This document shows positions 42,557 through 50,392 of a DNA stretch of 64,000 nucleotides, piece by piece. A program made the translations under genes and the position numbers. Below the pieces are notes generated by a model. It searched no databases, had not been told where the DNA came from, and saw only the letters and a list, made by a program, of their open reading frames with translations. The DNA lies in the NCBI RefSeq assembly GCF_001984155.1, contig NZ_MTQO01000047.1, forward strand, positions 372,001 to 436,000, written 5' to 3'. Numbering within the stretch: position 1 is the first letter of the stretch; each line of letters opens with the position of its first letter. The DNA comes from Actinosynnema sp. ALI-1.44 (GTDB lineage: Bacteria; Actinomycetota; Actinomycetes; Mycobacteriales; Pseudonocardiaceae).

Positions 42557-43384
42557 ATGGGTATGGGACGTGTACGGGACGCGCTGCGGTTCCGGCGTGG
42601 CAAGAAAAGCGGCATCGAACCGGGAGACCAGCCGGTCGGCCCGACCTCGAAGTCGAACGCGGCGAAGCAACTGCAGGCCACCGCCGACCAGCTCGACCGG
42701 TTGCAGGAGGCCCTGTACGCGAGTGCGTCCCAGAGCGTGCTGCTCGTGCTGCAAGGCATGGACACCTCGGGCAAGGGCGGCACGATCCGGCACGCCTGCG
42801 GCCTGGTCAACCCGCAGGGGTTGCACATCAAGTCGTTCAAGAAGCCGACCCGCGCCGAGTTGAAGCACGACTTCCTGTGGCGCGTCCGCCGTGGGCTGCC
42901 GACCCCCGGCATGATCGGCGTCTTCGACCGCTCGCACTACGAGGACGTGCTCATCGCCAGGGTCGACAGCCTGGTCAAGCCGGACACGTGGGAGAAGCGC
43001 TACGACCAGATCAACGCCTTCGAGCAGGAGCTGGCCGACAGCGGGATCACGATGGTGAAGTGCTTCCTGCACATCTCCCGCGAGGAGCAGCGCAAGCGGC
43101 TGATCGCCAGGCTGGAGCGCCCGAACAAGCTCTGGAAGTACAACCCCGCGGACCTCGACGCCCGAGCCAAGTGGGACGACTACCAGGACGCGTACACCGA
43201 CGCGCTGAGCCGCTGCGACACCGACACCGCGCCGTGGTTCGTCGTCCCGTCCGACCACAAGTGGTACCGCAACTGGGCGGTCTCACAGCTGCTGCTGGAG
43301 ACGCTGGAAAGCATGGACCCGCAGTTCCCCGAGCCGCCGTTCGACGTGGAAGCGGAACTCGAACGGGTGAAAGAAGCCGAGTGA
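42557..43384 (+). CDS. ppk2: Polyphosphate kinase 2 family protein
   Basis: A 275-residue PPK2 enzyme, which moves phosphate between polyphosphate and nucleotides. Walker A is 'LQGMDTSGKGGTIRH', and the lid and Walker B region is 'IGVFDRSHYEDVLIARV'. 'WKYNPADLDARAKWDDYQDA' is the typical C-terminal block of class I/III members. Direction of reaction and base preference cannot be read from sequence. The ATG at 42557 is followed in frame by another at 42563. A bidirectional hairpin follows the stop. Confidence 0.9.
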   Translation: MGMGRVRDALRFRRGKKSGIEPGDQPVGPTSKSNAAKQLQATADQLDRLQEALYASASQSVLLVLQGMDTSGKGGTIRHACGLVNPQGLHIKSFKKPTRAELKHDFLWRVRRGLPTPGMIGVFDRSHYEDVLIARVDSLVKPDTWEKRYDQINAFEQELADSGITMVKCFLHISREEQRKRLIARLERPNKLWKYNPADLDARAKWDDYQDAYTDALSRCDTDTAPWFVVPSDHKWYRNWAVSQLLLETLESMDPQFPEPPFDVEAELERVKEAE

Positions 43385-43385
43385 G

Positions 43386-43434
43386 ACCTCGTGAGTGTCC
43401 ACCGGGGTTCTCCCCGGCGAAACACCCACGAGGT
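43386..43434. terminator. Bidirectional hairpin between ppk2 and the pyrimidine operon
   Basis: ACCTCGTGAGTGT at 43386-43398 pairs with ACACCCACGAGGT at 43422-43434 with one mismatch, and an inner CCGGGG/CCCCGG extends the stem. T-residues follow on the plus strand. It sits between convergent stops. Confidence 0.8.
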
Positions 43435-43438
43435 TTCT

Positions 43439-44428
43439 TCAGAGCTTTTCGAGGATCTTGCCGTAGGCGTTGAGCGTCTCGTCGCGCTGGTCGTGCATCA
43501 GGTACAGCGAGAACTGGTCGACTCCGAGCTCCTTGAGCTCCTGCAGCCGCTCGATGTGCGCCGACTCGGGGCCGACCAGGCAGAAGCGGTCGACGATCCC
43601 GTCGGGGACGAAGTCGGTCGACGGGTTGCCCGCCTTGCCGTGGTGGGCGTAGTCGTAGCTCTCCCTGCCCTTGATGTAGTCGGTCAGCTCGTGCGGTACC
43701 GGCCCGGAATCGCCGTAGCGCTCCACGAGGTCCGCGACGTGGTTGCCGACCATGCCGCCGAACCACCGCAACTGGTCGCGCTGGTGCGCGACGTCTTCGC
43801 CGACGTAGGCGGGAGCCGCCACGCACATGGTGATCTCCGACGGATCCCGGCCCGCCGCCGTCGCCGCGTCCCGCACGGCGCCGATCGTCCACCGGGTGAT
43901 GGCCGGGTCGGCTGTCTGCAGGATGAACCCGTCAGCGTGCTCACCGACAAGCTGCAACGCCTTCGGGCCGTACGCGGCCATCCACATCCCCAGTTGGCCG
44001 TCACGCACCCACGGGATGCGCACGGGCGTGCCGTGGTGCTCCACCTCGCGGCCCTCGGCGAGCTCCTTGATCACGTGCATGGCGTCGCGCAGGGTCGCCA
44101 GCGTCGCCGGTTTCCGGCCGATCACTCGCCTGGCCGAGTCGCCGCGACCGATCCCGCACACCGTCCGGTTGCCGAACATGTCGTTCAGCGTGGCGAACAG
44201 CGACGCCGTCACCGACCAGTCCCGTGTGGACGGGTTGGTCACCATCGGGCCGACGGTCAGGTTCTTCGTCGCCGCGAGGATCTGCGAGTAGATCACGAAC
44301 GGTTCCTGCCACAGCACCACCGAGTCGAACGTCCACCCGTAGGTGAAGCCCCGCTCGTCGGCGGCCTTCATCAGCCGCACGACCTCGGTCGCGGGCGGAT
44401 CGGTCTGCAGTACGACGCCGATGTCCAT
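43439..44428 (-). CDS. LLM-class F420-dependent oxidoreductase (TIGR03842-like) in the pyrimidine operon
   Basis: A 329-residue luciferase-like enzyme. It begins 'DIGVVLQTDPPATEVVRLMK', with 'GFTYGWTFDSVVLWQEP', 'GIGRGDSARRVIGRKPATLA' and 'MWMAAYGPKALQLVGEHADG', matching the TIGR03842 group of predicted F420 oxidoreductases. It is the last gene of a tight operon with dihydropyrimidinase (8 bases upstream), a nitrilase and an NCS1 transporter. TIGR03842 genes recur in such clusters. A role in forming or recycling a reduced pyrimidine is attractive because no dihydropyrimidine dehydrogenase is present here; this is inference. Confidence 0.87.
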   Translation of the reverse strand: MDIGVVLQTDPPATEVVRLMKAADERGFTYGWTFDSVVLWQEPFVIYSQILAATKNLTVGPMVTNPSTRDWSVTASLFATLNDMFGNRTVCGIGRGDSARRVIGRKPATLATLRDAMHVIKELAEGREVEHHGTPVRIPWVRDGQLGMWMAAYGPKALQLVGEHADGFILQTADPAITRWTIGAVRDAATAAGRDPSEITMCVAAPAYVGEDVAHQRDQLRWFGGMVGNHVADLVERYGDSGPVPHELTDYIKGRESYDYAHHGKAGNPSTDFVPDGIVDRFCLVGPESAHIERLQELKELGVDQFSLYLMHDQRDETLNAYGKILEKL

Positions 44429-44436
44429 CGGGGCTC

Positions 44437-45822
44437 CTAGTTCAGGTACTGACAGAGGTCGCGGGACAGGAACTGGCCGTGCCCGGCCGAACCGTGGAAG
44501 GCGTCGCCCTCCACCACGACCCGGCCACGGGACAGCACGGTGTCCACCTTGCCAGTGATCTCCATGCCCTCGTATGCCGAGTAGTCGACGTTCATGTGAT
44601 GTGTCTCCACCGACAACGTCTGCTTCGCCGCCGGGTCGTACACCACGATGTCCGCGTCCGAGCCCGGGGAAATCGTTCCCTTGCGCGGGTACAGGCCGAA
44701 CATCCGGGCAGGCGTGGTCGACGTGATCTCGACCCAACGCGCGAGCGAGATCTCCCCGGCGACCACCCCTTGGTGCAGCAGGTCCATCCGGTGCTCGACA
44801 CCGGGGATCCCGTTGGGGATCTTGGAGAAGTCGCCCCGGCCGAGCTCCTTCTGCTCGTTGAAGCAGAACGGGCAGTGGTCGGTCGACACCACCGACAGGT
44901 CGTTGGTGCGCAGCCCGTTCCACAGCGACGCCTGGTGCTCCTTGGGGCGCAGCGGGGGAGAGGCGACGTACTTCGAGCCCTCGAAGTCCGGCTTGGCCAG
45001 GTCCTCGATGGACAGGTACAGGTACTGCGGGCACGTCTCGGCGAACACGTTCTGGCCGGTGTTCCGGGCCTGTGCCACCGCTTCGAGCGCCTCGGCCGCC
45101 GACAGGTGCACGATGTACAGCGGCGATCCGGTCACCTTGGCCAGCGTGATGGCCCGGGACGTCGCCTCGCCCTCCAGCGCCGAGGGACGCGTCAGCCCGT
45201 GCTGGACCGGATCGGTCCTGCCCTCCCGCAACGCCTGTGCCACGAGCTCGTCGATCGCGATGCCGTTCTCGGCGTGCATCATGATCAGGCCGCCGATGTT
45301 CTCGGCGCGCTGCATCGCCCGTAGGATCTCGCCGTCGGTCGCGTAGAACACGCCCGGGTAGGCCATGAACATCTTGAAGCTGTTCACGCCCTGGTCGACG
45401 CAGGTCTGCATCTCCTTGAGCGACGTGTCGTCGACGTCCGACACGATCATGTGGAACCCGTAGTCGATGGCGCAGTTGCCGTCGGCCTTGCTGTGCCACT
45501 TGTCCAGAGTGGACTGCAAGGTGGTTCCCTTCGCCTGCACGGCGAAGTCGACGATCGTGGTTGTGCCGCCCCACGCGGCCGCGATCGTGCCGGTCTCGAA
45601 CGTGTCGTGCGACGACGTCCCGCCGAACGGCATCTCCATGTGCGTGTGCCCGTCGATCCCGCCCGGCAGCACGTACTTGCCGGTCGCGTCGATCACCTTG
45701 TCTGCCTGCCACTCGATGCCCGGCGCCGAGAGCGCCGCGACCGTCTCGCCGTCGACCAGCACGTCGGCGGTGATCGCGCCGGTCGAGCTGAGCACGGTCC
45801 CGCCCTTGATCAGGATTCGCAT
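44437..45822 (-). CDS. hydA: Dihydropyrimidinase (D-hydantoinase)
   Basis: A 461-residue cyclic amidohydrolase that opens dihydrouracil, dihydrothymine or hydantoins to N-carbamoyl beta-amino acids. It has the metal motif 'LPGGIDGHTHMEMPFGG', the carbamylated lysine in 'GVNSFKMFMAYPG', further ligands in 'MMHAENG' and 'YIVHLSAAEAL', and 'VSTDHCPF' with the catalytic aspartate. The ATG at 45822 overlaps the preceding nitrilase stop by one base. Together with the next enzyme it forms the second and third steps of reductive pyrimidine catabolism. Confidence 0.93.
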   Translation of the reverse strand: MRILIKGGTVLSSTGAITADVLVDGETVAALSAPGIEWQADKVIDATGKYVLPGGIDGHTHMEMPFGGTSSHDTFETGTIAAAWGGTTTIVDFAVQAKGTTLQSTLDKWHSKADGNCAIDYGFHMIVSDVDDTSLKEMQTCVDQGVNSFKMFMAYPGVFYATDGEILRAMQRAENIGGLIMMHAENGIAIDELVAQALREGRTDPVQHGLTRPSALEGEATSRAITLAKVTGSPLYIVHLSAAEALEAVAQARNTGQNVFAETCPQYLYLSIEDLAKPDFEGSKYVASPPLRPKEHQASLWNGLRTNDLSVVSTDHCPFCFNEQKELGRGDFSKIPNGIPGVEHRMDLLHQGVVAGEISLARWVEITSTTPARMFGLYPRKGTISPGSDADIVVYDPAAKQTLSVETHHMNVDYSAYEGMEITGKVDTVLSRGRVVVEGDAFHGSAGHGQFLSRDLCQYLN

Positions 45823-46664
45823 CAGGGCTTCACCAGGCCGTCGTAGGTGTCCGGCCTGCGGTCGCGGTAGAACTGCCACAGGTCGCGGACCTCGGCCAGC
45901 CGGTCCATGTCCAGATCGCGGACGACCACTTCCTCCTCGGTGTCCGACGCCGCGTCCCCGACGAGCTGCCCGCGCGGATCCACGAAGTACGACTGACCGT
46001 AGAAGTCGTTGTCACCCAGCGGTTCCACGCCGACGCGGTTGATCGTGCCGACGTAGTACTCGTTCGCCACGGCCGCCGCGGGCTGTTCGAGCCGCCACAG
46101 GTACTCCGACAGGCCACGGCTCGTGGCCGACGGGTTGAACACGATCTGCGCACCCGCCAGGCCCAACGCCCGCCAGCCCTCGGGGAAGTGCCGTTCGTAG
46201 CAGATGTACACGCCGATCCGGCCGACCGCGGTGTCGAACACCGGGTAGCCGAGGTTGCCCGGCCGGAAGTAGAACTTCTCCCAGAAGCCCTTCACCTGCG
46301 GGATGTGGTTCTTGCGGTGCATGCCGAGGTACGTGCCGTCGGCGTCGATCACCGCGGCGGTGTTGAAGTAGACGCCCGGCTGCTCCTGCTCGTACATCGG
46401 TACGACGAGCACGACGCCGTGGTTGCGGGCGACCTCCTGCATCAGCTTGGTGGTCGGGCCGTCGGGGATCCGCTCCGTGTAGGAGTAGTAGTCCGTGTCC
46501 TGCACCTGGCAGAAGTACGGGCCGTAGAACAGCTCCTGCAGGCAGACCACCTGGGCTCCCTGCGAGGCCGCGGTCGCGATGTGGTCCACCGCGGCCGCGA
46601 TCATCGAGTCCTTGTCACCCGTCCACCGCTGCTGGATCAATCCGGCTCGAACGATCTGCGGCAC
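45822..46664 (-). CDS. Nitrilase-family beta-ureidopropionase
   Basis: A 280-residue carbon-nitrogen hydrolase with the triad Glu in 'VVCLQELFYGPYF', Lys in 'GMHRKNHIPQ' and Cys in 'VYICYERHFPEGW'. In this context it would hydrolyse N-carbamoyl-beta-alanine to beta-alanine, CO2 and ammonia. The GTG at 46664 has a strong GGAGGAA seven bases upstream, placed inside the end of the transporter gene: the two coding regions overlap by 50 bases. The match to animal beta-ureidopropionase and bacterial N-carbamoylputrescine amidases is close in the 'GFWEKFYFRPGNLGYPVFD' region; pathway context favours the former. Confidence 0.9.
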   Translation of the reverse strand: MPQIVRAGLIQQRWTGDKDSMIAAAVDHIATAASQGAQVVCLQELFYGPYFCQVQDTDYYSYTERIPDGPTTKLMQEVARNHGVVLVVPMYEQEQPGVYFNTAAVIDADGTYLGMHRKNHIPQVKGFWEKFYFRPGNLGYPVFDTAVGRIGVYICYERHFPEGWRALGLAGAQIVFNPSATSRGLSEYLWRLEQPAAAVANEYYVGTINRVGVEPLGDNDFYGQSYFVDPRGQLVGDAASDTEEEVVVRDLDMDRLAEVRDLWQFYRDRRPDTYDGLVKP

Positions 46665-48165
46665 TTCGTTCCTCCTCGGTGTGCTTGGTGTTGACGGAAA
46701 GCACCAGGTAGACGACGTAGCCGACAACGGCGCCGACCACCCAGCTGTAGTCGTAGAGCGGCTTGAGCAACGGGATCAGCCCGTCCGCGGGGAACGGCCC
46801 GCCGTACGCCCCGCCGATCGCGAGCAGGCCCGCGAGCAGCGTCGCGACGACCGCCCGCCAGTTCCAGCCGCCGTTGAACCAGTACGCGCCTTCGCCGTCC
46901 TTGTACAGGTCGGCCAGCTTCAGCTTGGTCTTGGCCAGCGTCCAGTACCCCGCGACGAACACACCCGCGATCGCGGCGAGCAGCCCGCCGTAGAAACCCA
47001 GCCACGCGAAGATGTAGATGCTCGGGTCCGAGATCAGCCGCCACGGCTGGATCAGGATGCCGATCACACCGGTGATCAGGCCGCCCATCGCGAACGTGAT
47101 CCGCTTGGGGAAGGCGTTGGAGAAGTCGTACGACGGACTGACCACATTGGCCGCCAGGTTCGCCGACACGGTCGCCAGCACCAACGCGATCAACGCGATG
47201 ACGACCAGGATCGGGCTGTCGAACCGGCTGGCCAGCTTCGCCGGGTCCCAGATCGCCTCGCCGTAGAGCGACATCGCGCCGGACGTGGTCAGGATGGCCA
47301 CGATCGCGATGAACGACATCGTCGTCGGCAGGCCGAGGATCTGACCGGTGACCTGCTTGCGCTGGCTGCCGCCGAACCGGGTGAAGTCCGGCATGTTCAG
47401 CGAGAGCGTCGACCAGAACGCGATCATGCCCATCAGCGCGGGCGCGAACACCTTCCAGAAGTCGCCACCCCAGCCCAGCTTGGACGGCTCGGACAGGATC
47501 GGGCCGAACCCGCCCGCCTTGATCACCACGTACGCCAGCAGGATCAGGAAACCGACCGACACCAGCGGCGCGGTCCAGTTCTCGAACCGCCGGATCGCCT
47601 CCATGCCCCGCCAGATGATCAGCATCTGCACGACCCAGAACAACCCGAAGCACAGCCACAGCGTCCACGGCTGGCCACCGACCGCGGCCGCGTTGATCCA
47701 GCCGCTGCCCGCGAGTTTGCCGACGATTACGTACAGCGCCTCACCGCCGACCCACGTCTGGATCCCGAACCACGCGCACGCGATGAACGCGCGCAGCAGC
47801 GCCGCCAGGTTCGCGCCGCGCACACCGTAGAAGGCGCGGGCGAAAACGGGGAACGGGATGCCGTACTTGGTGCCCGAATGGCTGTTGAGCAACATCGGGA
47901 CCAGCACGATCAGGTTGCCCAGCGTGATCGTCAGGAACGCCTGCACCCAGTCCATGCCCAGCGCGATCAGCGAGGCCGCCAGCGTGTAACTGGGGATGTT
48001 GTGGGCCATGCCCATCCACAGCGCGAAGTAGTTGTACGTCGACCAGTGCCTGCCCTCGACCGGCACGGGTGCGAGTTCCGGGTTGTAGAAGCGGCTGGCC
48101 GCGATACCGGACGAGTCGATCAGATCCACCCTGCCGTCGGGATGGGTCAACTGGGATCCAGCCAC
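46615..48165 (-). CDS. NCS1-family nucleobase/hydantoin:cation symporter
   Basis: A 516-residue transporter with about twelve membrane helices of the NCS1 (Mhp1/codB-like) family. Blocks are 'YNYFALWMGMAHNIPSYTLA', 'IACAWFGIQTWVGGEALYVI' and 'TLSLNMPDFTRFGGSQRKQV'. It imports uracil, allantoin or hydantoins with sodium or protons. As the first gene of the operon it supplies substrate to the hydrolases that follow. The GTG at 48165 has a GGGGGAG site. The C-terminal 30 residues are polar, and their coding sequence contains the ribosome binding site and start of the next gene. Confidence 0.92.
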   Translation of the reverse strand: MAGSQLTHPDGRVDLIDSSGIAASRFYNPELAPVPVEGRHWSTYNYFALWMGMAHNIPSYTLAASLIALGMDWVQAFLTITLGNLIVLVPMLLNSHSGTKYGIPFPVFARAFYGVRGANLAALLRAFIACAWFGIQTWVGGEALYVIVGKLAGSGWINAAAVGGQPWTLWLCFGLFWVVQMLIIWRGMEAIRRFENWTAPLVSVGFLILLAYVVIKAGGFGPILSEPSKLGWGGDFWKVFAPALMGMIAFWSTLSLNMPDFTRFGGSQRKQVTGQILGLPTTMSFIAIVAILTTSGAMSLYGEAIWDPAKLASRFDSPILVVIALIALVLATVSANLAANVVSPSYDFSNAFPKRITFAMGGLITGVIGILIQPWRLISDPSIYIFAWLGFYGGLLAAIAGVFVAGYWTLAKTKLKLADLYKDGEGAYWFNGGWNWRAVVATLLAGLLAIGGAYGGPFPADGLIPLLKPLYDYSWVVGAVVGYVVYLVLSVNTKHTEEERSAADRSSRIDPAAVDG

Positions 48166-48250
48166 TGGTCACTCCCCCGCGTCGTGGGTATCCGGGCATC
48201 TCATCGCGGCGGCTCTGACGACGGCAGAGTCACTGTGTGCGCCGTTCGAC

Positions 48251-48268
48251 CATACGATGAACAGTATG
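48251..48268. promoter_or_regulatory. Inverted repeat upstream of the pyrimidine operon
   Basis: CATAC and GTATG, separated by eight bases, lie 86 bases before the NCS1 start and 138 bases before the protease start, in the divergent control region. It could be a binding site for PucR or a GntR-type regulator. There is no matching copy in the pucR/transaminase gap that I can see, so the assignment is weak. Confidence 0.3.
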
Positions 48269-48405
48269 TATGTTGCGTTCTGATCCTTCGACCGATGCGC
48301 CATCAGTCACCCTTATGGGCAGAACGGTGTCGGTTGTGGCGATTTGCCTGGTTACGTTGGGGCCCTGCCGTATCCCAAACCCTGCACCGTGAAGGAGATA
48401 CCGGC

Positions 48406-49872
48406 ATGTCCCACCTCTTACCCCGTGCGTCCCGGACCGCCATGGCGACGATCGCGCTGCTGGCGATCGCCACCCTGACGGGTACCGCGGACGCCGCTCC
48501 GGTCCCAGCCACCGCCACGGCGACGGACCTCGCTCCTGAAGTGCTGACCGCTCTGCAACGCGACACGGGACTGAACCCCGACGCCGCCAGGGCCCGGCTG
48601 GCCGCCGACAAGGTGGCGAGCGACACCGGGAGCACGCTTCGCAAACGCATGCCGTCGACTTTTGGCGGCGCGTGGATCGACGAGGGCAAACTCGTCGTCG
48701 GGGTCACCGACGCGAAGTCCGCCGACGCCGTGCGCGCGGCAGGCGGGCAGGCACGCCTTGTCGGGCGTACCGAAGGACACCTGGACGCCGTCAAGTCCAG
48801 GTTGGACGCCAACGCGACGGCCGCGCCGAAGTCGGTGCCGGGCTGGTTCGTCGACCCGGCCAGCAACAGCGTCGTGGTCAAGTCCCGGCCGTCGGCCTAC
48901 CGCGCGGCATACCAGTTCGCCGCGGCCAGCGGCGCGGACATGACAGCCGTCCGCGTCGAGGCGAGCGACGAGTCACCGCGACCGCTGATCGACGTCGTGG
49001 GCGGGAACGCCTACTACATCGGCAGCGGAACCCGGTGCTCGGTGGGCTTCTCGGTCAACGGCGGCTTCGTCACCGCGGGTCACTGCGGAACGACGGGCGC
49101 GTCGACAACCCAGCCGAGCGGCACGTTCCGCGGGTCGAGCTTCCCCGGCAACGACTACGCCTGGGTCCAGGTCGCGGCGGGCAACACCCCGCGTGGCCTG
49201 GTGAACAACTACTCGAACGGCACGGTCGCCGTCGCGGGTTCGCAGGACGCCGCCGTGGGCGCGACCGTCTGCCGATCCGGGTCGACGACAGGGTGGCACT
49301 GCGGCACGATCCGTGCCCGCAACTCCTCGGTGAGCTACCCGCAGGGGACGGTCTCGGGGCTGATCCAGACGAACGTGTGCGCGGAACCCGGTGACTCCGG
49401 CGGCTCCCTGCTGGCCGGCAACCAGGCTCAGGGCGTGACGTCCGGTGGATCGGGCAACTGCCGCTCCGGCGGGACGACGTACTTCCAGCCGGTGAACGAG
49501 ATCCTGCAGACCTACGGGTTGACGCTGGTGACCGACGGTGGCGGGCCTGGACCCGGCACCTGCCAGAACCCGCAGAACACCTACAACGGTTCGCTCACGT
49601 CGAACCAGAGCGTCTACCAGCCGACCGGCGGTTCGTACACCACAACCGGTTCCGGTGCGCACGTCGGGTGCCTCAACGCCCCGGCCGGTACGGATTTCGA
49701 TCTGTACCTGGAGAAGCGGAACGGTTCGACGTGGAGCGTCGTCGCCAAGTCGGACAGTCCGCAGAACGTGGAGACCGTCAACTACAACGGCACCGCGGGG
49801 ACCTACCGGTACCGCGTGCACGCGTACAGCGGTTCCGGCTCCTACACGCTGGGAGTCTCCAAGCCTCAGTGA
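48406..49872 (+). CDS. Secreted streptogrisin-like S1E protease with C-terminal PPC-type domain
   Basis: A 488-residue exported protease. The signal ends near 'GTADAAP'. An alpha-lytic-type propeptide covers about residues 30-195, with 'GAWIDEGKLVVGVTDAKSAD'. The mature S1 domain shows His in 'GFVTAGHCG', Asp in 'PGNDYAWVQ' and Ser in 'CAEPGDSGGSLL', followed by a beta-rich C-terminal domain of the pre-peptidase type ('AGTDFDLYLEKRNGSTWSVV'). Only the last 1.5 kb of a long open frame is coding; the ATG at 48406 has AAGGAGAT. It faces an SSI-type inhibitor gene across a terminator, a classic protease-inhibitor arrangement. Confidence 0.93.
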   Translation: MSHLLPRASRTAMATIALLAIATLTGTADAAPVPATATATDLAPEVLTALQRDTGLNPDAARARLAADKVASDTGSTLRKRMPSTFGGAWIDEGKLVVGVTDAKSADAVRAAGGQARLVGRTEGHLDAVKSRLDANATAAPKSVPGWFVDPASNSVVVKSRPSAYRAAYQFAAASGADMTAVRVEASDESPRPLIDVVGGNAYYIGSGTRCSVGFSVNGGFVTAGHCGTTGASTTQPSGTFRGSSFPGNDYAWVQVAAGNTPRGLVNNYSNGTVAVAGSQDAAVGATVCRSGSTTGWHCGTIRARNSSVSYPQGTVSGLIQTNVCAEPGDSGGSLLAGNQAQGVTSGGSGNCRSGGTTYFQPVNEILQTYGLTLVTDGGGPGPGTCQNPQNTYNGSLTSNQSVYQPTGGSYTTTGSGAHVGCLNAPAGTDFDLYLEKRNGSTWSVVAKSDSPQNVETVNYNGTAGTYRYRVHAYSGSGSYTLGVSKPQ

Positions 49873-49885
49873 GTGAGGGGGAATC

Positions 49886-49920
49886 GCAGGCCCCCGCCTA
49901 CCCTGCCGGCGGGGGCCTGC
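49886..49920. terminator. Bidirectional hairpin between protease and inhibitor genes
   Basis: GCAGGCCCCCGCC and GGCGGGGGCCTGC form a perfect 13-bp stem with a 9-base loop, 13 bases after the protease stop and 17 bases before the inhibitor stop. Confidence 0.85.
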
Positions 49921-49937
49921 TTCCCTTCAGCGCAAGG

Positions 49938-50357
49938 TCACCAGCGGAAGATGTCGCTGCTGTCCGCAGCGGCCACACACGGGTTCGAGTACACCGCTTC
50001 GAAGTCCACGCGCTTGCCCTTGTAGGTGCCGGTGGCCCGAGCGGTGACCGGGTTGAACTCCATCGTGCAGATCCTGGGCTCGGAGTTGGTCGGCAACTTC
50101 TTGAAGTCGCCGTTCACCTTCGCCAGCTCCGTGCAGGACTGCTCCCGGCGCGGGTGCGTTCCCGCTGTCGCTTCCGGGAACTGGTCACAGCCGAGGGTCC
50201 GCACGCTCGGGATGATCAGCATGTGCTCGTCCTGTACCGACAGCGTCAGCGTAGGGAACGAGGGAGACGCCGCTGACGCCGGGGCGATCAGCAGCGCCGT
50301 GGCCAGTGCCGAGACGCAGGCACCGACGGCGAGGGGTTTGAGGGAAGAAGACTGCAT
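49938..50357 (-). CDS. Subtilisin inhibitor-like (SSI, I16) secreted protease inhibitor
   Basis: A 139-residue secreted protein with a Sec signal ending near 'PASAAS'. The mature part follows the SSI pattern: 'TLTLSVQDEH', 'GTHPRREQSC', 'ICTMEFNPVTARATGTYKGK' and 'DFEAVYSNPC', with four cysteines placed as in SSI for two disulfides. The reactive loop reads CTM-EF where SSI has CPM-VY, so P1 is methionine as in SSI, while P1' is Glu instead of Val. It is convergent with the S1E protease gene and probably restrains that enzyme or a related one. The inhibition target is inferred. Confidence 0.88.
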   Translation of the reverse strand: MQSSSLKPLAVGACVSALATALLIAPASAASPSFPTLTLSVQDEHMLIIPSVRTLGCDQFPEATAGTHPRREQSCTELAKVNGDFKKLPTNSEPRICTMEFNPVTARATGTYKGKRVDFEAVYSNPCVAAADSSDIFRW

Positions 50358-50392
50358 ACCCCGACTATCGGCCCTGCGGTCATAACTCTGTG

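Noticed and set aside
46579-48405. Very long plus-strand open frame leading into the protease gene
   Set aside because: It is antisense to the transporter; true coding starts at 48406 with a ribosome site and signal peptide.
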